64,000 nt of DNA from Phorcus lineatus (GCA_921293015.1 OV121092.1:31813764-31877763); one strand, 5' to 3'; positions 13,300-27,040 are shown, counted from the stretch's first letter. Numbers and translations: made by a program. Notes: generated by a model not told the origin, from the letters alone.

Positions 13300-13980
13300 C
13301 TTAATGGCGAGACGATATATCCCGATTCTAGTTTTATTAGGCGAGACGATATATCATGGAATTATTGCAAAGGAACCTGCGAGACGATTATCATCACGAT
13401 ACAGTGATTGCGATACAATACGTATCCCGGTTCTCTACAAATTATGAAAAACTATAGATAGGACATAGAAAAGTAGTGTTAATCCTTAGATACCAAAATG
13501 TCAAAGATTTATCATGAAGGGAAATCACAGAATTAAAGTGACTGTGGAATTACATATAAAATATCAGAAATATCATATAATTTCTCTTTCTGTTTCTGTT
13601 CTAATCACTGTTACCTCTCAAATAGAAGAAAAACCTTTTTAGCTTTAACAGTTATTTGTTTGAATGTTAACAGTATCGGGATATATTGTCTCTCATGGCG
13701 ATACATCGATGTATTGTAGACCCTCACGATATACATATCGGGTCTGTGAAGTTGGCAACCAGTTCCCAGTTCCCAGTTCCTTATTTAAATTGTGAAGTTG
13801 GCAACCAGTTCCCAGTTCCCAGTTCCTGGAACTGGGAACTGGTTGCCAACTTCACAATTTGAATAAGGAACTGGGAACTGGTTGCCAACTTCACAGACCC
13901 ATACAAATCCTGATATATTGTCTAAACATGTTTTGTATCGATGCACTCGTATCGCGTAGTAGACGATGCAAACATCGATA
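13300..13980. repeat. Inverted-repeat-rich foldback region
   Basis: GCGAGACGATATATC occurs twice in direct orientation (13308 and 13341), and its reverse complement form CGGGATATATTGTCTC is at 13677-13692. Further cgatat/atatcg words flank the palindrome at 13740-13900. The whole stretch looks like a foldback-type element or nested repeat. Confidence 0.55.
13740..13900. repeat. 161-bp near-perfect palindrome with internal direct repeats
   Basis: The left arm begins gggtctgtgaagttggcaac and contains two copies of gtgaagttggcaaccagttc, joined by a ccagttcccagttcc run. The right arm is its reverse complement, ending ggttgccaacttcacagacc. Arms differ only by an extra 7-bp ccagttc unit on the left copies and one base in the spacer (tttaaat versus tttgaat). 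There is practically no loop between ttcct and ggaac at about 13827. Confidence 0.92.
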
Positions 13981-14499
13981 CTATCGATGAATCGTTACAC
14001 CACTATACCTTATATTTAATTTTTTTTTCATCATAAAATATGAAAACATCGGCAGATTTATGAGGTCTTAACGTTATATCTAAAACTTTGTACCAGTTGA
14101 TGGGTGTTTCATAATTCTATTAAGTATTCATGTAGCGGTCGAGTGACGAGATATTACAGATACCTTAATAATGATGTACGGGGAGGGTGACAGGTTAGTC
14201 GACGGAACGAGAACATCATACATGGTATCATGATGTCAAATCTACTTTGTAAGAAACCCATTTTCTGAACAATTTAATAGATATTCGGATCTCCTAGGAA
14301 TTGTTAAGTTCACCTCACAATTAACTTTGTGACTTTCCCCTGAAAATATTAATGTTTACTTGACGAGTATGTTGTAAATGCTCTTAAAATTACTTGAATG
14401 TAAAGTCAATAACGAGTGAAAGTTTAGCCAGCGACACTTAAATTATTCATTTGCTTGTAAATCTAAATTGGTAATCATATCTATCAGGAAACATTGGTT

Positions 14500-14606
14500 A
14501 TAGAGAATCTCACCCAAGTGTCTTCTGGTATCAAATATAACAACACAAGTTTATAAAAGTTACAAATATATTTGACATCAGAAGACACGAGCGTGAGATT
14601 CTATTT
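14500..14606. mobile_element. MITE-like hairpin element (copy 1)
   Basis: Arms agaatctcacccaagtgtct and agacacgagcgtgagattct form an imperfect inverted repeat about 107 bp end to end, with tcttctggtatcaaatat mirrored by atatttgacatcagaaga. A related copy is at 59941-60060. It has no coding capacity. Confidence 0.65.
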
Positions 14607-14693
14607 ATCATCCATAATCATTTTTCATTTCGATTCTATGAAAAATGGGTATTTCTGACCACTGCACTACTCTAAGACTCTCAGTGAGTGAAG

Positions 14694-14784
14694 TGATGTC
14701 ATAGCATTGTGACGTCATCATGCTTATGACGTCATAGCATTATGATGTCATTTCTTGATGATGTAAAACAATTGTGATGTCATG
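14694..14784. repeat. Short tandem cluster of TGACGTCAT/TGATGTCAT palindromes
   Basis: Five spaced occurrences of tga[ct]/[ct]gtcat-type words, in the context atgtcatagcattgtgacgtcatcatgcttatgacgtcatag. The core equals the CRE/ATF palindrome. However, similar words recur near 43650-43690, 47290-47320 and 59850-59910, so this looks like a dispersed repeat rather than a dedicated enhancer. Confidence 0.5.
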
Positions 14785-14799
14785 AACTTGACTGTAATA

Positions 14800-17700
14800 G
14801 GGCATTGTTCAAAATCTACTGTCAAAACGATATCTCCTATGGAACACAGTTTTGGGATGATAAAGCCTGGTACATGTACCTCGTTTGTATGTTTTACTGA
14901 CATGTATCGTTCAAGGTACTTTTGGAATTTTTATCAAATATGATGACACTAAAATCAGAAATCTAAGCGATGAATGGCGTAAAAAGTTTCTGTATACATT
15001 AAAAAAAACGGAAGTTATGTTTCTAGAAATCAAATAATCAAAATTAATTAATATTATCTTTTTTGTAATTAAACTAAAATAAGAAATCGCGAATTAGCAT
15101 AAAGAGGTTCTCTCAACATAACTGAAATGAAAATTGGTTACACTATGAAGTTTTAATAACTCAGTAGATCTTTTCAGCATAGGTATGCATATTAAAGAAT
15201 ATTCCTAGCAAACCAAATTAAACAAGGTCATTGAATTTTACAAGAAGGTCAAGAGACAAATAACAATATCATTTCACTCATGCTATGTGTGGAAATATAC
15301 ACTTGTACTTTTATGAACGAGTCCTGGATTCGCTTAAGGTCATTTGAATAGAGAATGCTATTATTTGAATACGTAATTTTCGGGATATATCATTTTAGCC
15401 TATCGTACTATACAACAATCAAGCCATAAGGTCAAAATGTGTTCCTTAGTCGGTTGAAAAACTTGACGATGTGGAACCGAAGAAAAACGTGAGAAGACTA
15501 TTGTCATAATTATCATCGTTTGTTCAAATAAAAGTTCATTTACCAATTTCTGAAAATGTTAGGAATTACGTATAATTGAGATTATTATTATATTAACACT
15601 TCACAACGTTCGCTTATTATTTAATTAAATGTAAAATGAAGTACATAATATATTACAAAACCCAGGAATTTGGTTTGATAATGAAAACAGGCCAAACATT
15701 TAAAATGTTTAATAATCATATTGAACCATTTTCAAACATTGCAGGTTGGAGTGTTTTGTTCAACACATCACTTCTCTATATCTGATTTTGTCCACTGGGG
15801 GTATATTTTGAAGTTAACATGGACAGATCAGGAGACGTTACGTTACTTGATCATCAGTTAGTTTAGGATGTGATTTAAACTGTATATATTTTCAGATGGT
15901 ACAGGAAAGGGGGATTGATAAACAAGGTTGCCCCTATATAAATATCGTTCCCCGTGATGTGGACGGGATTTTATACAACGTAACATGTAACATACATTAA
16001 AACAAGAAAGAAATTCATGAATACTTACAGAATATCTAAATACGATGATCAACACAATCTATGAGCATGTGCATTCAAAAGAGAAAATTTTAAAAATGTG
16101 TGATTGCTTTATAAATCACTGGAATCGTTTGCTCATGTCTATAAATGTACAAACAGAATCAACAATTTTCAAGTTAGTGTCATAAGAAAATGTGTTATTA
16201 CCAAAAAGAACAGTTTTTAAACCGAAACCATTTACATAATAAACGCTGTTTGATCTTATACGTGAATAGTTTTGGCAAATGAATAAGTAATGCATAGCAT
16301 AGTTTTGGATGTGAATCGAATGGCGGTGGTCTAGTGCAACCAAAAGTCCTGGTAATCTGGCTGGTCTGTGACATTCCGATGACTCTTTTGCTGTGCATGC
16401 TGCTTATACGTGTGGCATCAACTTCTGCTTATTCAGTAAAACGTGTAGTAAATGATCGCACTCACTCCTCTATTTACTCTTAGTGTGTCGAAATCATGTT
16501 GAAATTTGAAAAATCGTGATTCTGAAAAATACTTTTTCATCAACTGTTAGGCTTCAGTTACGTTTGAAATATATGTTTCATTGTATCCATTCGTAACATT
16601 AGGATTAGACATTAATAAATTCATTTTTGTAAAATAAATTATTAGGACTATATATATTGCACAAATCTTAACACTTTTTACATAATTCAAGTCCACTTTT
16701 ACGTAATAGTAAAAATGACAACAACACAATTTCGACTCGAATCGCCCTAATGTTCGTCTTTTAACTGTGCAAAGCATAAACGAATTTTTTTTCTAAACAC
16801 AAAGCATATTAGAGGAAACATATCAATCTTGAAAAATACAGGCCTCTAAAACTGATTTATATTAAAAGAGACGTCATCGACGTTTACCAACCAACAATCT
16901 AGTGGAGAGATAGGCTTGAATTCACTATCGGTAAAACGGACCTTAACATATTGCTATAAAGTATAAAGTAGTATACCGTTGGAAAAACTGACACAGCCCC
17001 TTCTCAAAGAGCTATGATACTGGAAGGAGACTTGCAGAGACAAGATGTTGATCGACTACGGAGTGCAGCGAAGTAAACATATATGAATTCCATTGAACAT
17101 GTTTCGGACCATATCGACGTGTTGTTCGAATCCTGGATATCCCTCCTTTTACCTCCCTTGAATTATCAAATGCTGTAAATGCATGGGCCAGTATGACTGA
17201 GGCGGTTGCTGTCGCAATGTCAGCATACTATTGTTTAATTTTCCTTTAAACTTAATAGTTATTGATATATTCATCCATATGAAAAGATGGCTACATTCCA
17301 AGGTTAGGTGAACTCTTTTGTAAGTTGCCGATGTCTAGTTTCATGACATACAGCACCTAATGGAAAAAAACAACATTAAATTGAACTTTTTTTAAAATAA
17401 CACGTCATAGCTAAAGTGCAATTATGCATTTTAAGCAGATTCTTGTCATTATTGATTGAACGATTGTGCTACTGGGATTTCTTCAACACTTTAGCCCCTA
17501 CTTTCTGTAAAATCTTAACAGTGACATCAATAAGAAACCAGCTAAACAATCTGAGTTAAATCTACATCTCATCTTTTATTGATAATATGTTTATTGTATA
17601 AATTTCTTGATATATTATTGTATTTATTGTGTCCAAATTTAAAATATCCTAAGTAATCACTGAATAATGGCGATCAAAAGAAAAATCAAGTGATAAACAT

Positions 17701-18100
17701 AAGTGAGTGTGTCTGTAGCTGTTATTTAAGAAAATTACATTTGGCAAAAAAACCCATTGAAATATACTCACAAGGTCACTAATTAAGTGAAAAACTGTAA
17801 CTAATGGTCACGTCATATGATCTCAGTTTGCAAGCAGTAAATGTCATCAACAGGTAACAAAAACGTCTTTTAACCAACAACACGTGGACATTTGATTCCT
17901 ACCTACGGACTTGAGTTATGTACAGTTACAGCTTTAGTTAAATAATAGGATATCTGGAGAATTATTTTGCAATTAAGTTCTAAGAAAACGAATGCAACAC
18001 CTATCGGTTGCTGAGTCACGATCCATAGGTATGAATAGATAAACAGCTGGCTGACTATTTTTTCTTTATTTCCCTTCTATGACATATCGCCCATCACACT
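14800..18100. other. Intergenic, no gene seen
   Basis: No coding exons or RNA genes recognised. The last few hundred bases form the upstream region of gene B. Confidence 0.4.
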
Positions 18101-18142
18101 AGACAAAATTACCCTGCCGCTCCAGTTTTTAACTCCCGATGT

Positions 18143-18150
18143 TTATAAGC
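18143..18150 (+). promoter_or_regulatory. Possible TATA box of gene B
   Basis: TTATAAGC lies about 100 bases upstream of the gene B start codon, which would put initiation near 18172 and give a 5' UTR of about 70 bases. Inferred from spacing only. Confidence 0.4.
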
Positions 18151-18243
18151 AAGATCGGGATAGCTCTTACAGCAGACTATTTTCAGAACGACGACGAAAC
18201 AGAAGTTTTTTTACAAACGTCTTTGTAGGTAGAGATAGACATA

Positions 18244-18566
18244 ATGGCGCCAAATGGGATACTGGGAGCAGTTCTGTCGTTGCTAATGGCTGTCAAAACT
18301 GAAGGTAGATTTCAAAATGGTTTCTTTTTTTAGGATTTCCGTACAAAGGAAAGTTAAATTTACATTTATATGAACGATGAATTGACTTTCTTGTCCTCAA
18401 CTTGTAAACTGGCTTCCTTTCAGTAATTCTTTTTGGCTTCTGGAATTATAGTGAATTCACTAATGATCATAATGACGTTTTATGTTAATGAGTTAACACA
18501 ATTTTAACCGCAACTTCACTCAACTTCAAAGATTCAAGCTTATGGATTGATTATCTCAAAAGGCTC

Positions 18567-18607
<41 letters not shown>

Positions 18608-21600
18608 AATTATTTTTCCTTCTTCGTTTATCAGTTTAGTGAGGATCTAATATACTCATTTTTATTTATTTCAGCCATGGTGATGGGCAACCCGTTCACC
18701 TTTCCAAACATGATACCATCATATCCAATGAGGCCATCTATGGGACCAGCAATGGGGCCAGCTATGGGACCATCAATGGGGCCACAATCACAAATGGGTG
18801 CTCAACAAGGTCCTATGCCAACTGGTGCATGCGCATGCCAGGGAGGAGTCTGCGCGAAACGAACCGAAGGAACCATCTTTTGCCTATGCTTTGAAGGCTA
18901 TAGCCTGGATAAAACCGGAAAAATATGTTTGCGGAACCCCCGTAAGTGAAAATTCATGATTTTTGTATAAGTATCATGATATTTAGTTAAAAATTCTCAA
19001 TGGTGGTAAAACTGTTTCTCAAGTCTTATGTTCCCACGTAACCCGCACGTAATAGCGCAATGTTCTGCTTCCCGCTAAGGGCCCGGCAACTTTGACTGCA
19101 GTAGAGTACTGGTCTTCGTGCAGTAAGGTTATGGAGCAATGGTACACTGAATTTCAGCTCATTAGTTCCAGCCGATGCTCAAAGGTTTCATTGAAATGCG
19201 TAGGCAAATCTCCCTGCAATTATACTAGCAGCCGTGATATTAGTCAAATACTCTAGAAAATTCACCTAAATTTGTCTGATGCCTTAAACATTGGTTTTAG
19301 ATACAATTTCCGAATCGTAAGTCATTTTTCTGTCTGTTTCATATAATTCTTTTTCCTACAAGGTATCTAACGTATAAAACTCAAAGTAAAATTGACGATA
19401 TCAAGCAATCAGTTACTAGCTACCTAAAACTGGAACCTTCGTTTGGATATTATGAAAGATTATTAAGAAAATATAAATCAATTTATCCAAAAAGTTACAT
19501 GTTTACAACGTGCAATATTCTTCAAAGTAAAATATACGATAGCTAATAGTTTCTACCAACTTAGAGCCATTTCAACCTGTTTTTGTTGCAGCTTGTCCGT
19601 CTAAACCGTGCACAAACGGCAAATGCTACTTGTCTTACTATGGCCGTGTTCCCGAATGTGTTTGTGACCAGGGATTCAAAGTATCAGCAACGGACTCTAC
19701 TATTTGCGAATCAGCCAGTTCTTCATCAGGTTCCTCAAGCACAACATGTAAGAACCTAATTTAATGGTTATTATTCGTGTTACTCGATTTCCCATCACTC
19801 TTGTGTTATCTGAGTTGGTTTGTATTGATTTTTGTTTTGTGTCTGATGTGTATGATTTTGTGTTATATCTATTTTTGCTATGTCTCTGCCTTTGTGTGTA
19901 TTTGACACACGTTGTATCTGATTGTGTATTGTGTGGAACCGTGTAATGCGTCTGTTTTTTTTCATCCTCATTTGTGATGTATCATACGTTGTACTTGTTG
20001 TGATATATGTTGTATCTTACAAAGTGTTGTATCTGATTTTGTATTGTGTGTGACCTTTTAATGTGGCTGGCTTTGTTTTGTAACTGTTTTGTGTGGTTCT
20101 TTATTTATCATGTGTCAGACTTTGTGTTGTATCTGATTTTGGGTCTGGTTCTCACTTGAATTTAAGATGAATCGGGATTTGTGTTGTTACTTAGGGTTTT
20201 TCTGATTTGGTGTTGAAGGTTGTATTTCGTTGTTCTTATTTACTGTCATGTCATGTTTGCGTTGTATCCTACTTCAGACTTTATTTGTGCCCTTTTGTGT
20301 GTTGAATCTGCTTTAAAGTTTTATCTGATGTTAGTTATATCTCAATTTTGCTTTATTTGACTTTATCTTCTATTTCTTTGGGTTGTATCTTATCCACTGT
20401 CATGCCGTCTGCTTTTGTTAAACAAATTATTGTATTTCGATTTCGAGGCTAATTTCTACATCTTCTACATCTTCTCAATATGTTTTTGACGTTTCGTACA
20501 ATCCATGTTATAAGTTAACCTTTAGTTTCAGTCAAAAGGCTCTAAAATTAAAGTGACTGTTAACCCGTTATTCATTTTATGATTTCCCATGACTCCAGCT
20601 ACAAGACAGTGCACGGCAAGACGATGCCGCAACGGAAACTGTCAGACGGTTTCTGGAGTATCCAAGTGCGTCTGTAACCCAGGCTACACATTGAATTCAA
20701 GTGATCGGTGCACGTCTACAGCTGCCTCAACATCTCAAGCAGCATCTCCACCTGCTCAGGCAGGACCAACACCAGGAGCAAGAGCAGGACCAGGCGCAGG
20801 AGGAGGGCCTCCTGGGCCTACTGGAACCCCAACCAATAACGGGATGAACAGGGGAGCTTTGAGTAGTGTTCTTGATTTGGGTGAGATTGCCTTTCAATTC
20901 TATATAACTATGGCTCAATTTCAATATATTATGATATCAATCTAATTATATAAGTTACGGAACGGAACAAAATAATGGGGCTTATTACAATGATACCGAC
21001 TCAGGGTATTCGCACGATAAATTGTTTTCCATTTCCAAACCCCAATTTCACAGAGCACGCTTAGTGCTAAGGGCGCCCTTAGGCCATAGTTACAACATTG
21101 AGTTATGATCACTTGAGTCTAAGTGAGCTCTGTAGAATGGGCTCTGGACCACATTTCCCTTACGTGCTACTCACATTATTTTATCACGTAACCTCTGTTA
21201 TGAATGGACCATTTTGTCTAGATTTTACCCTGAGTTTTTGAAAGAAAAGTCGTGTCTAATCATTTAGTTTCTCTACGGCGTTTGGGTACGACTGAATAAA
21301 ACTCACCCGAGTGCATTCAGTAAGGGTTTCTGAGTCCTGTTCCACTAATCAGTTGTAAACTTACAATCAATTGTAGCTCATTATTTTAACATTGATTGCA
21401 ATTGATTGCATCCTTACAATCAATTGTAAGTGTTTGGGTAACGGGCCCCTCAAACTGCTCCATTTGCAATATAAGTTACTTGAGAAGAACATGCCTTGAT
21501 GAACCGCTGTGGGTAGAGAGATGGTTTGTCACATAGACAGTCTATACATTTAGTCCAACATTTAACTTAGCCTTTTTACACTACCGTTTTTTAATCTAAG

Positions 21601-22085
21601 TCAGCAGATCGAAGGTTGGTTTCTAATCACATCACTAATTTCACAATTAGTCCAAAACAAGAGATGAAATATAGATTCCGGGGTGTCAAATATTCTTATT
21701 TCATTCCATAAGACGTCATGCAATAATTTCACATATTTTACACTAAGATTGATAACTACGTATTAAAGGTCTCATATTTCAATATTAGCAAATGAACACT
21801 TATCACTTTTATATAGAAATTCTTGTTGCTGTTTTCGTCGTCTGTGACAGGCCGTTTTCCAAATGGTTTAGAACGATTTAAATAGAATAAGATAGGTAAT
21901 AAAGAAATAATTACACTCAGAAGTGTACTTTGTGACTTTAACGAAACTCGCTCACGCTCGGATAATAAAGAAAATTCATACTTGTTTTGTTTATTTTTAC
22001 AGATCCTGCTGATGCTGCGTTGTTGAGCAGCAGTCGAACGCCCCAGCAAGCATACATGCGATATATGCTACTTACAGAAATGTGA
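18244..22085 (+). CDS. Gene B: secreted Met-Gly-Pro repeat and EGF-like protein (5 exons)
   Basis: Exons: 18244-18304, 18675-18941, 19592-19747, 20599-20880, 22003-22085. All junctions are GT-AG and phase 1, giving 282 aa. Exon 1 encodes the signal peptide MAPNGILGAVLSLLMAVKTE. Exon 2 has a Met/Pro-rich lead with MGPA/MGPS repeats (about residues 38-55), then an EGF-like domain with the unusual first spacing C-x-C-x4-C. Exon 3 is an EGF domain (C-x4-C-x4-C ... C-x-C ... C) followed by a Ser-rich linker. Exon 4 is a third EGF domain followed by an Ala/Pro/Gly-rich linker with collagen-like GPPGPTG. Exon 5 encodes a C-terminal tail ending YMRYMLLTEM. It is paralogous to genes C and D by architecture and tail. 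There is no transmembrane segment or catalytic motif, so it is probably an extracellular-matrix component. No named homologue is asserted. Confidence 0.87.
18568..18606. repeat. (ATT)n microsatellite in gene B intron 1
   Basis: About 13 uninterrupted ATT units, about 70 bases before the exon 2 acceptor. Confidence 0.95.
19042..19245 (+). mobile_element. SINE-like dispersed repeat, copy 1 (gene B intron 2)
   Basis: Begins cgcacgtaatagcgcaatgt, contains a cggcaactttgactgcagta block, then a core ggagcaatggtacactgaat ending in agttccagccgatgctc, and a tail with tctccctgcaattatactag. The same ordered blocks occur on the minus strand at 60145-60402, so this is a dispersed interspersed element. The second copy has a GGTTCGAATCCCGCC stretch resembling a tRNA T-arm/B box, which suggests a tRNA-derived SINE. 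The tRNA-like segment is deleted here. Confidence 0.6.
19788..20415. repeat. Degenerate TTGTATCTGATTTTG repeat tract in gene B intron 3
   Basis: Irregular repeats of tgtgttgtatctgattttgt and variants fill much of the intron. Strongly diverged, TG/TA-rich, non-coding. Confidence 0.65.
21018..21445. repeat. Short hairpins of MITE type in gene B intron 4
   Basis: ttacaatcaattgta appears in direct and inverted arrangement at about 21360-21430 around attgattgcaattgattgca. The upstream block has gcttagtgctaagggcgccc. These look like remnants of short non-autonomous elements. No coding exon is seen between 20880 and 22003. Confidence 0.4.
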
Positions 22086-22269
22086 TGAAATACTTGAATA
22101 TTGCATTTATGTTTCTGCGTTGAACTGTGGTATTTGACCTTGTATCTGCCTTTTCCCTTAGGGTATAACATCCTATGACTAAAGGTTTGGAGAAAATCAT
22201 GTTGATGATATGTAGTTGTATATTATCCTGGTTTGGATAATTTCATGATTCACATATTTGACGAGAAGC

Positions 22270-22386
22270 AATAAATGCATCAACATAAAGATTCAGTTAT
22301 GGGTTTGTTTATAGTTAATGTCCGGAAATGATTCTGATGTGTAAATAGTCGCTAGATATGTTCATCTGTTGTATATTCATAATAAA
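22270..22386 (+). terminator. Polyadenylation signals of gene B
   Basis: AATAAA at 22270-22275 and again at 22381-22386, about 185 and 296 bases after the stop codon. Either could direct 3' end formation. Confidence 0.6.
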
Positions 22387-22399
22387 ATTGTAACAATAT

Positions 22400-25300
22400 C
22401 GAAGTGGGTTTACTGAAATTGTGTTAGAAATATAATTTGTTTGATTCCATAAACATTATCAGTAATGATACGCAATTCAAGACATAGAAGAAAGGCTTTC
22501 TAGCTTGTTTTAATAGGGACATATTGTCACCATAAGAAATGGAAAACAATGTTACCAAGTGTTAGACAATCTTTATAGTCAATAAAACAGTCCTTAAACT
22601 AACATACCAAGTTCAGTTAAACTAATCGAATCCATTCCCCTTACTCAAATGATTACAAGCGGAGAATAACAAATGGATACATGTGATTTTGGACATACAC
22701 CTAGAGTGTTTGAAAATGGAAACATTTTATACTGTATTGATTGCTAGTAAAGTTCAAGTTGGAACTGAACGCTCTCAATCCAGTATAACATGTCCCTGAT
22801 TTTCAAACACACTATGTTTATATTCATTCTACCATGACGATTATAATTATGAACTCTTAGTCCTAGCAAAATACACATATTAAAAGGTCCCGACTTCTGG
22901 AAAAAAATGAACTTGTCTGTATCGGGGATTTAGCGTCATAGTATTGAACACAAACCAAACCGTTATAAAAATAAAACCTACTACTACCTGGCCACGAAAT
23001 GTATTTGTCATATACCTAGCACAAAGGTAAATGTCGAATCCTTTTAAAAGTTTTGTTTCTGGTTTTAATGGATTAAAAAAAACTGCTACCTCCTTATGAA
23101 GCAAATAGATGATTCTAAATGAAAACCTCTATAATGTCGTGATAAGGATTATGACGTCAGAAGCGCTTGCTTGTTTTGTTGTCGTATTCCAAGGATTACT
23201 GCTGCATGACCAGTAGCTTTTAGCTCTATTTACGTTAAATTATAACTCAACTTCTTATGTTATAGAAAATATGACATATACCTCAAACACTATGCTCTCT
23301 CAGTGGAAACACACGAAAAGAGAAAGAATATCCTCAATTGTTGATTGAAGCCTTGTGAATCGGACAAATCAACCAATCAGAATTGAGTATCCAGTACTTT
23401 CATGGTAGATTTTCGGTTGATTCGTAATAATTTCCTTTCGACTACACACATTTGGGTTCAGATAAAAGATGTTTCACCATGTAAAGATAATGCATTGTGC
23501 AAACAATATTGTTTATTTTGGGAACAATTTTTAAAAGAATTTAAATTTCGAAAACTATGCTTAAGTGTCTTTAACATCCACATGAAATCATAATAGATTT
23601 TCCCGATCGATTGCAGGAATCTGCATACGATTTAACCACACTGGTTAATTGGTTGGTAAAAATGAATTAGATTTTTAATGGGTATAAGTAAGCTTGGTGA
23701 TTGTTTAAGAGGAATTACTTACCTATTTTGTTAAGCGCGCTAAACAATTGTTATCGTGTTATCATAAAAGTTTCACATAATGTCACAACATTCTGCTTCG
23801 GCTAATGTTTCCAGATTTGGTTTAGGGAAACGACTATCAAACAGTCTAATTTATGATTGACAGATGATCAAAGTACAATTTCATGGAAAATGTCTTTTTC
23901 CAAATCATAAGACTGAAGAGGCCAATTAAGGTATTCCCTTACCAATCCAAACTTGTACTGAACAACGTTATGCCTTTTAGTAAGAATGTTTTTCAACTTA
24001 AAATTGAGATATTGGAAAAGCAAGTTTAACCTTCAATTTACTTGTAAACTATCTGGTGCTTTATAAACCCTTAGGCCCAGCGCGTTATTATAATCTTACT
24101 TTTTATTCCAGTTTTTTCTAGTACAGTCTACTTTTGCTAAAATGTGTCATTGCAAAGGCAAAAATCCAGCCCAGTTCTCTCTAAAGCGGTCTAATGCATT
24201 ATTTACTTTCCCAAAAGGAACCCATGAGGGTGCTTGTCCAAAATGAATATATTTCAGATTTAAAAAATATTGCATTACTTCGCTGATGAAGATATTAAAT
24301 TAAGTTAACTTGCCTTGATTGAATGGACATAAGGAGTGCAAAATGACAACATGATTTCTTTTATTTTGATTTATGATTTGTAATATGACTTTAACGAGAT
24401 ATCAGAAATTACAAATGACATGACATACATATACTATACTTAAATAACCTTTAGGTTTTTTTGCAAAAAAAGACTATGCACATTTTGTTCAATAGAGGAC
24501 TTGCTAGATACCAGTTGCTCTCATCTGTTGCTGTGCGTCTGTTTTGATAGGTTTATGATAATTGATAATAGAATATGGATACTTTTCTTAAAGATATTCA
24601 TTGCTCCATAGATTTCAAGATAACCAAAATGGTTACACAAACAACTTGAATTGGAAATACACAAGAGTTGTTGGTTCAGATTCGGCAAACGTTTGAAACA
24701 TTGAAAGAGTCAGTGGCAAATTCCTTAAATATAATTCTATAAAATACTGGGAAAGTTCTTAGAATTTTAGCTTTTCTACAAAAAGGATATTTAGAGGGTT
24801 TTTGTCATCTCAGAAATCTTGTTCAGGTACTGATGCGGTTCTGGAATCCTTTTTGTCAAAATACAAAAGAAATTCACAGATACAAAATAGCTCTATCTCA
24901 GGATGTTACTATATATTACTATATAGATCTTAAAGTGAACAAAACTCAATCTAGATAAACAATGAACTTAGAAACGTTATCAATTACTAAACGTTTATTG
25001 TTAACGTCATTACTATTAATTGATAAGTCGCCCTTAATAACAAAAATAAAACGCAAAGGCGATCAATTTTGTTTTTACAACCTGCATTGCTCTTATCATT
25101 GGGGGTGGGAAGGGTGACCCTTAATATCTCATTCACAACACTAAACGTTGCATCTCGAACCGTTTACGAGAAAAATTTCCTTCTTCCATGGAATGAAAAT
25201 TAAACTGAATATTCTTTTAAAGAAGACTCTATTTATTTATTTATTTTCCTCAAACGTTTGAAACGGGTTTAATATTTCAACAGTTAGTAGAATTCAGATA

Positions 25301-27040
25301 TGGTAATCTATTTTAAGGAGTTTCGACATATCTTCTTTTTAAAATAGAAACTTCTTCAGATAAATCTATTGTTGACTTTTTTAAGCTCAGGCTTTATAAT
25401 CGCAAAAGTTCACGTAAAAAAGGTAGAGCTGTAACAAGAGAAGCAATACAACGTTACATGGATGGTCATCCTGCTGAAACTGCGTATTTTCATCAGTAGA
25501 CTTTATGAAAATGTTTTTTATTGTTCCCAAAAGCAGATTGCCATACATGAATACAATACATTCAAGTTCTCAGAATATATCACAATATATTGCAAATAGA
25601 TACTATAGTTGTTTCTCAGTTATCGGATGCAAACATAGATGACCATTTGTTGTCATGTTTAAGCAGATTATTGTTTTTTGTTGTAATAAACTTTCATCAG
25701 AAAGTTTTCATTAAAAAGTTCATCAGTAGACTTCCTTCAGTACCCTGGTATCCATCAGGATAAATGCCTATATGGCTGACGACAACTTGTTCATCTGTAT
25801 GGTAGATGTCTGTGTTTTTCAGCCAATGAGATGTCGTTAGGCAAGGAGTTTGGATTTGGAATGGATTTGTCACTCGGGTAGCGCCGCTTTTGCCAAGTTT
25901 ATGATTGCTATTTGTGCCTGATATATATTGGTATTGAAGGAGCTTAGTGGATTCAAATACGTAAGTTGATGGTCAGGATACAGCTGCTCAACGACACTTC
26001 GTTTCATTACTGTCGAACTTTGTGCTAGTATCATGTATCATTATAGTAGTAAATAGCCTAACTCAACTATCTCTCATTCAAAATGTTACATTTTAGAAGA
26101 TAAAGAAAAAAAACATATTCCTATCATTTATTTAAAGATTTTACATCCAGTTCTGCAGGAACACAGCTGGCACAGATTTTTACAATTGTTTGGTCTAAAA
26201 TTATATTTTCCAATTTCTTGACAAACATATAAATTTATTAGATTAGAAATATGTTTTATCAAAAACGCAAGATATGTCATAATGTTAACCAATAATATTT
26301 TCAAATAATATATTATGAAATATAAAGAATATTAAAAATGTTCTCCTTTTTACCCCATACCACTGAATAACTGTTTGGCATTTATAGGTACCTGGGAAGT
26401 ATGAATGATGCCTGACTGTGAAATATATTGGTTTGTTCAGTATGGATCAATGAACGGGTTTTTCAGTACTGAATTGTCCCTAATATTAAAGCACAAGTAC
26501 GATAATGAAACACATAAGGTAGACAAAATAATTATAACATATCTGCTTTCAACATTGTATGGATTACTTTTTTTAGAATTTTACAGTACCATCGTCACTG
26601 TATTTTTGCGCAACCTAAAAACCAACACGCAGATATGAGTATATACTCTTGACATATTAAAATTGCTAATGTTCTCTAAAATTAGTGGTCATTATTTCAT
26701 ACGAAGTCATGTTTTTTTCGACTTGAAAGACTTTGTGTGTTGCAAACTTTGACACATACTCCATCAGGAAGTTGGGTAATGTCATATTTTGATTGTTACA
26801 TGTGTTCGTCACACAAACTATGACCAGATACTGAATATCAATGAGATAAAGGCGTGAAAGATCATATCAAGGCAATAAAATGGTACAATTTCAGTCATTT
26901 TGATGATCGCCTACATGGTCAAACCTGTCAACAGTGACAGCACGTCATGGAATTGACGAGACTTGACCACCTTGCGTTTATTTTATATCTTAAAAAACAC
27001 CAAGGGAAGTGATCATTTGACATTTAGTGTATAACCCTAT
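22400..27040. other. Intergenic between genes B and C, no gene seen
   Basis: An inverted repeat at 22703-22814 (agtgtttgaaaatggaaaca mirrored by ccctgattttcaaacacact) looks like a small MITE. The rest shows no splice-bounded coding. A possible TATA-like attttatatctt lies at about 26979-26990, upstream of gene C. Confidence 0.45.

Noticed and set aside
20727-20924. Reverse Ser/Arg/Cys-rich frame
   Set aside because: Antisense shadow of the Ala/Pro/Gly-rich linker in gene B exon 4.
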